Positions 40,974-44,849 of a stretch of DNA of 44,849 nt are shown in pieces (position 1 is the stretch's first letter; the number at the start of each line of letters is the position of its first letter). The DNA lies in assembly GCF_002252635.1 (NCBI RefSeq), contig NZ_NQKX01000013.1, positions 1-44,849 on the forward strand, in the 5' to 3' direction. The notes below the pieces were generated by a model. That model did not search any database. It had not been told where the DNA came from and saw only the letters and a list, made by a program, of their open reading frames with translations. A program made the position numbers and the translations under genes. Source of the DNA: Synechococcus sp. MW101C3 (GTDB lineage Bacteria; Cyanobacteriota; Cyanobacteriia; PCC-6307; Cyanobiaceae).

Positions 40974-42665
40974 ATGACCGTCCTGCACCCCCAGACCCCG
41001 CCCCGCGCCATTCCCTGGCGGGGCCTGCTGCTGCTCTGGCTGGCCGCCGTGGTGCTGGCTGTCGTGGGTCTGGGCAACCTGCCCCTGCGCGACTGGGATG
41101 AGGGGATCGTGGCGCGGGTGTCGCTGGAGATCGCCAACAGGGGGCTGCCGGAAGGCTGGCTGCCCACGATCTGGGGCAGCCCCTACCTCAACAAGCCGCC
41201 CGGGCTGCATGTGCTGATCGCCGCCGCCATCGGCCTCTGGCGCCAGCTCAGCCAGGCGCCGGCGGAGGCGCTACCGCCGGAATGGGTGGTGCGGCTGGTG
41301 CCGGCACTGCTTTCCTCCCTGGTGGTGCCGGTGGGGGGCCTGGTGCAGCTTCAGCTGCGGCCGGGCGACAACCGTGCCGCCCTGGCGACCGCGGCGATCC
41401 TGCTCACCCTGCTGCCGGTGGCGCGCCACGGGCGGCTGGCGATGCTGGACGGCGCGCAGCTCACCGCCATGGGGCTGCTCTGGTGGGCACTGTTGCGCAG
41501 CCGTTCCGGCCGCACTGGAGCGGGTTGGCGCTGGGGGCTGGTCGCCGGCCTGGCGGGCAGTGCGCTGCTGATGTTGAAGGCCCCGATCCTGTTGCCGGTG
41601 CTGGCCGCCGGCCTGGCCGCCCTGGTGCTCGATCCGGAGCGGCCGCGCCGTTCGCTGGCGCCGCTGCTGGCGGCCCTTGGCGTGGGCCTGCTGCCCGGGC
41701 TGGCCTGGCACGGCTGGCATGCGCTCATGCGCGGCAGCGATGCGCTCTGGCTCTGGGGCGGCGACGGCGTGACGCGGGTTCTGCTGGATGCGGGCGAAGG
41801 CAGCCAGCTGGGCTGGCGGGTGCCGGTGATCGAGATGCTGGAAGGTGGCTGGCCCTGGCTGCCGCTCTGGCCCCTGGCGGTGGTGATCGCCTGGCGCCAG
41901 CGCCACCGCAGCTGGGGGCGCTGGTGCCTGGTGCTGCAGCTGGTGATCGCCGGGTCGATCCTGCCGCTGCGCACCCAGCTCCCCTGGTACAGCCACCCGC
42001 TCTGGCTGCCGTTCGCCCTGCTCTGCGGGCCGCTGCTGGCGCAGATGCTGCAGGCTCGGCAGACCCGTCCGCCTCTCCAGCTCGTTCCAATCCTGTGGTC
42101 CTGGCTGGGTGGCGGCCTGATCCTGCTGGCCCTGGCGGCCGCAACAGCCCGGACCGGACTGCCGAGTGGGACCAGTCTTCTTGTTCTGCCGGCGGGCGTA
42201 GGGCTGCTTGGGGGGGGGCTGCTGCTGCTGCGCCCGGCCGAACGGCAGCGCCGCCGCGGCCTGGTCCTGCTGCTCGCGGGCTGGTGCCTCTCCCTGTTGC
42301 TGCTCTTCCATAGTTCCCTCTGGAACTGGGAATTGAACGAACATGACGACGTTCGCCCCGTGGCCAGCCTGGTCAGGGGTGCGGCGACCGAGCCGGACCA
42401 TCGCCCGATGCCGATCTACATGGCCGGACAATCCGGGCGACGTCCAAGCCTGAGCTGGTATGCCCAACGGCCAATCGAACGGTTGCCGTCCCGGGCAAGC
42501 CCCGGTTCTCCGAGCCCGTTCCTGTTCATTGAGAAAGCCTCCGCCCCCCCTCCGCCCATGCTTCTCCAGCCCGGCGTCCGCTGCCGCCTGAGTGGGCTGG
42601 GCGAGCAGGACTGGCGCCTCTGGCGCTGCACACTCGCGTCTCAATCCGATGACCCTCGCCCCTGA
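40974..42665 (+). CDS. GT39/ArnT-like membrane glycosyltransferase
   Basis: 563 residues with about eleven TM helices. It has the classic GT39 loop RDWDEGIVARVSLEIANRG followed by PYLNKPPG, very like ArnT/PMT enzymes, then RHGRLAMLDGAQL. The soluble C-terminus (about 450-563) is periplasmic by topology. It starts 4 bp after the previous gene and overlaps the DUF2079 gene by 17 bp, so the run is translated from one message. Confidence 0.9.
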   Translation: MTVLHPQTPPRAIPWRGLLLLWLAAVVLAVVGLGNLPLRDWDEGIVARVSLEIANRGLPEGWLPTIWGSPYLNKPPGLHVLIAAAIGLWRQLSQAPAEALPPEWVVRLVPALLSSLVVPVGGLVQLQLRPGDNRAALATAAILLTLLPVARHGRLAMLDGAQLTAMGLLWWALLRSRSGRTGAGWRWGLVAGLAGSALLMLKAPILLPVLAAGLAALVLDPERPRRSLAPLLAALGVGLLPGLAWHGWHALMRGSDALWLWGGDGVTRVLLDAGEGSQLGWRVPVIEMLEGGWPWLPLWPLAVVIAWRQRHRSWGRWCLVLQLVIAGSILPLRTQLPWYSHPLWLPFALLCGPLLAQMLQARQTRPPLQLVPILWSWLGGGLILLALAAATARTGLPSGTSLLVLPAGVGLLGGGLLLLRPAERQRRRGLVLLLAGWCLSLLLLFHSSLWNWELNEHDDVRPVASLVRGAATEPDHRPMPIYMAGQSGRRPSLSWYAQRPIERLPSRASPGSPSPFLFIEKASAPPPPMLLQPGVRCRLSGLGEQDWRLWRCTLASQSDDPRP

Positions 42666-44289
42666 ACGACGCTCCTGGAGCCGCGCGGTTCTGACTGCAG
42701 CCGTGCTGTTTGCCGTGGTTGGCCTGGCCCTGCAGGCATGGCGCCTCCAGGTTCTCGCCGCTTCCTACGACCAGGGCATCTTTCTGCAGGTGCTCTGGAA
42801 CAGCCTGCGGGGCCACCCCTTCGAGAGCACCCTCTCCTCCCAGCTTTCCGCCAGCGTGGTCCACGACGGCCAGTTGCCCAGCCTGGGCTATCACCGCCTG
42901 GGGCAGCACTTCACCCCGGTGCTGCTGCTCTGGGCTCCCTTGGTGGGTCTGCTGGGAGCGGCAGCCTTGCCCCTGGTTCAGGTGGGGCTGATGACGGCGG
43001 CAGGTCTGGCGCTGCATCGGTTTGCCCTCGAGATCCTGGGGAGCAACAACGATCGGCTGGCCGCTCTGCTGGCCTGCTCCTTTTTCGGAGCCAATGCCGT
43101 ACTCGGCCCCACCTGGGGCAACTTCACGGATCTCTGCCAGTTGCCCCTGGCCTTTTTTCTGCTGATCTGGGGATTGCGCCGACGGAGCTGGTGGCTGGTG
43201 GCGCTCTGCACCCTGCTGATTCCGTTGATCCGGGAGGACACCGGCGTGCTGCTGGTGGGGGTGAGTCTGTGGATGCTGCTGCGACGACGCAGGGAAGAGT
43301 GGCCTTTGGCGCTCCTGATTGGTGGGGTGGGGGTCAGCTGGGTCCTGATCGTCACCAATGTGTTGATGCCTCTGTTCAGCGAAGACAATTCACGCCGGTT
43401 CATGGTGGAGAACTTCGGCCACTTTCTCGGTGATCAGGATCGCGCCAGCAGCCTGGAGGTGGCGGGAAGGATCCTTTCAACGCCCATGGCGCTGATCATG
43501 GAACTGTTCAGCGAACCTGGGCACACGCTTCGCTACCTGCTCGCCCAGAGTCTGCCGCTGCTGTTCATTCCCTTGATCTCCCTGGACAGCTGGCTGCTGA
43601 TGGGGTTGCCATTTCTAGGGTTGCTGCTGGCGGACGGGAAGCCACCACCACTGGCCATCAATGTGCGCTACGCGCTGCTGGTGGTCCCGGGCTTGTTTGC
43701 AGGGGCCGTGCTCTGGTGGGAGCACCATCAGGACACCTTCCGTCGACCCAAGTTTCGTGCCGTTTGGATCGGGGCAATCGGGCTGTCGATCCTGCTGACG
43801 ATCAGCAGCAACCCCAATCGCAGCCTCTCGTTCGTCATTCCCGACAGCGTGCAGCCCTGGATTTACTCCAACCCAGCCCAGCTCTGGGCCCATGGCCAGG
43901 CCGCCCGGCGCGTTCTCCAGCAGATCCCCCCAACGGCAACCGTTTCAGCCACCACCCCGCTGGTTCCTTTGCTTGCTGAGCGGGAGGTGCTGGTGCGTTT
44001 TCCCCGCAGTTGGCGCTATCTCGACAGGCAAGGAAAGCCCCAGGAGGTTGACTGGATTGCTGCAGATCTTGAGATGCTCAACAGGAATCTCAGGGTGTCT
44101 GATGGTGATCGCAAAGAGCTGGTGCGCATCCTTGAAATGATCCCCGATCTTTCGCCCGGCTATGGGGTTGTAGATGTTGATGGGGGCATCGTGTTAATGG
44201 CCAGAGGCGCAGTCGATCATGCCGATGCCCAGGAGCGCCTTGCTCGCCTGGTGGGATCATTGAAGCTGGAGCGGGAATCCAAAAAGTGA
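42649..44289 (+). CDS. DUF2079 polytopic membrane protein (GT39-related)
   Basis: 546 residues with about ten TM helices. The N-terminal loop SYDQGIFLQVLWNSLRGHPFESTL and LGYHRLGQHFTPVLLLWAPL are the DUF2079 hallmarks; the family is distantly related to GT39 and probably uses polyprenyl-linked sugars. ATG 42649 lies inside the end of the previous gene. Base composition falls toward the end of the gene and in the gap behind it, compared with the GC-rich genes upstream. Confidence 0.9.
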   Translation: MTLAPERRSWSRAVLTAAVLFAVVGLALQAWRLQVLAASYDQGIFLQVLWNSLRGHPFESTLSSQLSASVVHDGQLPSLGYHRLGQHFTPVLLLWAPLVGLLGAAALPLVQVGLMTAAGLALHRFALEILGSNNDRLAALLACSFFGANAVLGPTWGNFTDLCQLPLAFFLLIWGLRRRSWWLVALCTLLIPLIREDTGVLLVGVSLWMLLRRRREEWPLALLIGGVGVSWVLIVTNVLMPLFSEDNSRRFMVENFGHFLGDQDRASSLEVAGRILSTPMALIMELFSEPGHTLRYLLAQSLPLLFIPLISLDSWLLMGLPFLGLLLADGKPPPLAINVRYALLVVPGLFAGAVLWWEHHQDTFRRPKFRAVWIGAIGLSILLTISSNPNRSLSFVIPDSVQPWIYSNPAQLWAHGQAARRVLQQIPPTATVSATTPLVPLLAEREVLVRFPRSWRYLDRQGKPQEVDWIAADLEMLNRNLRVSDGDRKELVRILEMIPDLSPGYGVVDVDGGIVLMARGAVDHADAQERLARLVGSLKLERESKK

Positions 44290-44324
44290 CTTCCCTGGAA
44301 CAAAGAACCCGATCGAAAATGAAA

Positions 44325-44346
44325 AGTCTTTCCCCATAGAAAGACT
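44325..44346 (-). terminator. Hairpin with T-rich tail in convergent gap
   Basis: AGTCTTTC (44325-44332) / GAAAGACT (44339-44346), perfect 8 bp, loop of six. On the minus strand the tail is TTTTCATTTTC, so it would stop a minus-strand transcript; on the plus strand it follows the DUF2079 stop by 36 nt and may serve both directions. Confidence 0.55.
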
Positions 44347-44379
44347 GCTCTTCAATCAATACCCTGTCTCCAGAATGAA

Positions 44380-44418
44380 CGATGCCCCCATTCAGCCGAT
44401 TGCTGAATGGGGGCATCG
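44380..44418. repeat. Perfect 17-bp inverted repeat
   Basis: CGATGCCCCCATTCAGC (44380-44396) and GCTGAATGGGGGCATCG (44402-44418), separated by 5 nt. It would make a very stable hairpin in either transcript. No T-run follows on the plus strand; TTCATTCT follows on the minus strand. Confidence 0.9.
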
Positions 44419-44452
44419 CCGGGTCCGCTCTGGCGCGGAACCGAATGAACTC

Positions 44453-44636
44453 AGATCAAGCTGCCTGGCATCAGACGGCGTTCTCCGCGATCAACAGACC
44501 CTTGCACATGGAACTTTGGCTCACAAGCACCTCCTCCCTTGGGGGATAACGCCAGCCGGTGACGCCTTCGGAGCGAAACAAGGGAGAAAACCCCGAAGCC
44601 TCGCCCCACGGCACTGCTGACACAACCCATTGATCT
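44453..44636 (-). ncRNA. Candidate structured noncoding RNA region
   Basis: No convincing gene occupies this stretch of the 456-bp gap 44290-44745. The ends AGATCAA (44453-44459) and TTGATCT (44630-44636) are complementary, and inside CTCCCTTG (44534-44541) pairs with CAAGGGAG (44579-44586); the span is 184 nt. On the minus strand TTGCCG (44662-44657) and TAAGAT (44638-44633), 18 bp apart, make a possible promoter, but this would place the start inside the outer arm, so the two ideas compete. The size recalls 6S RNA but I cannot confirm that family. Confidence 0.3.
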
Positions 44637-44678
44637 TAGAAGAAAACCTGAGAGATCGGCAACAGTTGGGGACCCAAC

Positions 44679-44702
44679 AAAAAAGGCGCCCCGAAGGGCG
44701 CC
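44679..44702 (-). terminator. Intrinsic terminator of psbD
   Basis: Minus-strand stem GGCGCCC/GGGCGCC (44702-44685) with a TTCG tetraloop, followed by six T (44684-44679). It sits 43 nt after the psbD stop and leaves no room for psbC. Confidence 0.95.
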
Positions 44703-44745
44703 AAATTTGAATTGATCCTCTGGAACTGCCTGATTGACTTAGGGC

Positions 44746-44849
44746 TCAGAGGGCGTTACCACGGGGCAGAACCTCTTCAGGGAAGACGAAGTTTTCATGC
44801 GGCTGGTCAGCCGGTGCCATCCAGGCACGCAGACCTTCATTCAGAAGAA
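44746..44849 (-). CDS. psbD: Photosystem II D2 protein, C-terminal end
   Basis: The last 33 codons read [16 protein letters not shown] and [17 protein letters not shown], the D2 C-terminus; D2 is a reaction-centre core subunit that binds pigments, the quinones and part of the Mn cluster environment. The rest of the gene is outside the window. In psbDC operons the psbC GTG start lies within the end of psbD. Here the same GTGGTAACG is present at 44762-44754, but its frame reaches TAA after seven codons (44741-44739), and a terminator follows. This is therefore a stand-alone psbD, probably the second copy. Confidence 0.95.

Noticed and set aside
41271-42644. 457-residue minus-strand frame over the third GT39 gene
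   Set aside because: Antisense shadow rich in Gln and Arg.
44375-44620. 81-residue frame in the convergent gap
   Set aside because: It runs through the 17-bp hairpin, has no RBS, and its composition is unlike a protein; RNA structure explains the region better.
1-44849. CRISPR array, tRNA, rRNA, transposase or phage genes
   Set aside because: No direct-repeat array, no tRNA-like clover pattern and no recombinase or capsid motif was seen.

Overview
This is a GC-rich chromosomal window from a picocyanobacterium of the Synechococcus/Cyanobium group. The evidence is its photosynthesis gene content: PsbU, a D2 (PsbD) C-terminus, NdhO, a CRR7-like protein, zeta-carotene desaturase, a PucC-type antenna transporter, a Ycf33/DUF751 protein, a PetL-like peptide and two SLH-OprB iron uptake porins. 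Genes are tightly packed on both strands, with many 1-65 bp overlaps. I see no rRNA or tRNA gene, insertion sequence, prophage or CRISPR array.

Layout. 1-6434 (minus) is a compact five-gene run, read right to left: uppP, a PDZ/radical-SAM protein, a TolC-type outer-membrane channel, a PucC-like transporter, and an inositol-monophosphatase family enzyme cut by the window edge. 6534-9714 (plus) holds a DUF3120 membrane protein, psbU with a strong terminator, and nadB. 9825-15501 holds a VKOR-thioredoxin fusion (minus), rimO and an MFS transporter (overlapping, plus), a 30-codon PetL-like gene (minus) and a B12-binding radical SAM protein (plus). 15528-22053 is a patchwork of small housekeeping and conserved cyanobacterial genes: DUF4346, a FemAB/GNAT-like protein, a secreted hypothetical, a RibD-C reductase, a tandem PTPS protein, aroK, crr7, DUF6816, a GST and DUF751. 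22056-26227 (plus) is rbfA, a NagZ-like GH3 hydrolase, a GT2-TPR protein and hemD. 26214-29376 is a lipoprotein, an SRPBCC protein and crtQ (minus), divergent from an iscA/sufA-type gene. 29517-32662 holds a TPR protein, an LpxB-related protein, a small membrane protein, a TIGR01777 epimerase (minus) and ndhO. 32686-37091 (minus) holds a J-domain protein and two tandem paralogous porins. 37313-44289 (plus) is a run of four large polytopic glycosyltransferase-like proteins (three GT39/ArnT-like, one DUF2079). The right edge is the 3' end of a psbD gene (minus) that is not followed by psbC.

How the genes fit together. Photosynthetic electron transport recurs (psbU, psbD, PetL-like, NDH-1 subunit ndhO and crr7, pigment genes hemD and crtQ). 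Envelope biology is the second theme (uppP, tolC, NagZ-like GH3, LpxB-related protein, porins, membrane glycosyltransferases).

The most unusual signals are regulatory. Both porin leaders carry a GTGTGAGGAC block that overlaps the ribosome-binding site and is complementary to the core of the cyanobacterial sRNA Yfr1. A 13-bp perfect stem sits just behind the second porin. The sequence CTCCATAGAGT is mirrored upstream of the divergent crtQ and iscA-like genes. A structured 456-bp convergent gap lies between the glycosyltransferase cluster and psbD. I did not identify a clear new multi-gene system such as a defence or mobile system.
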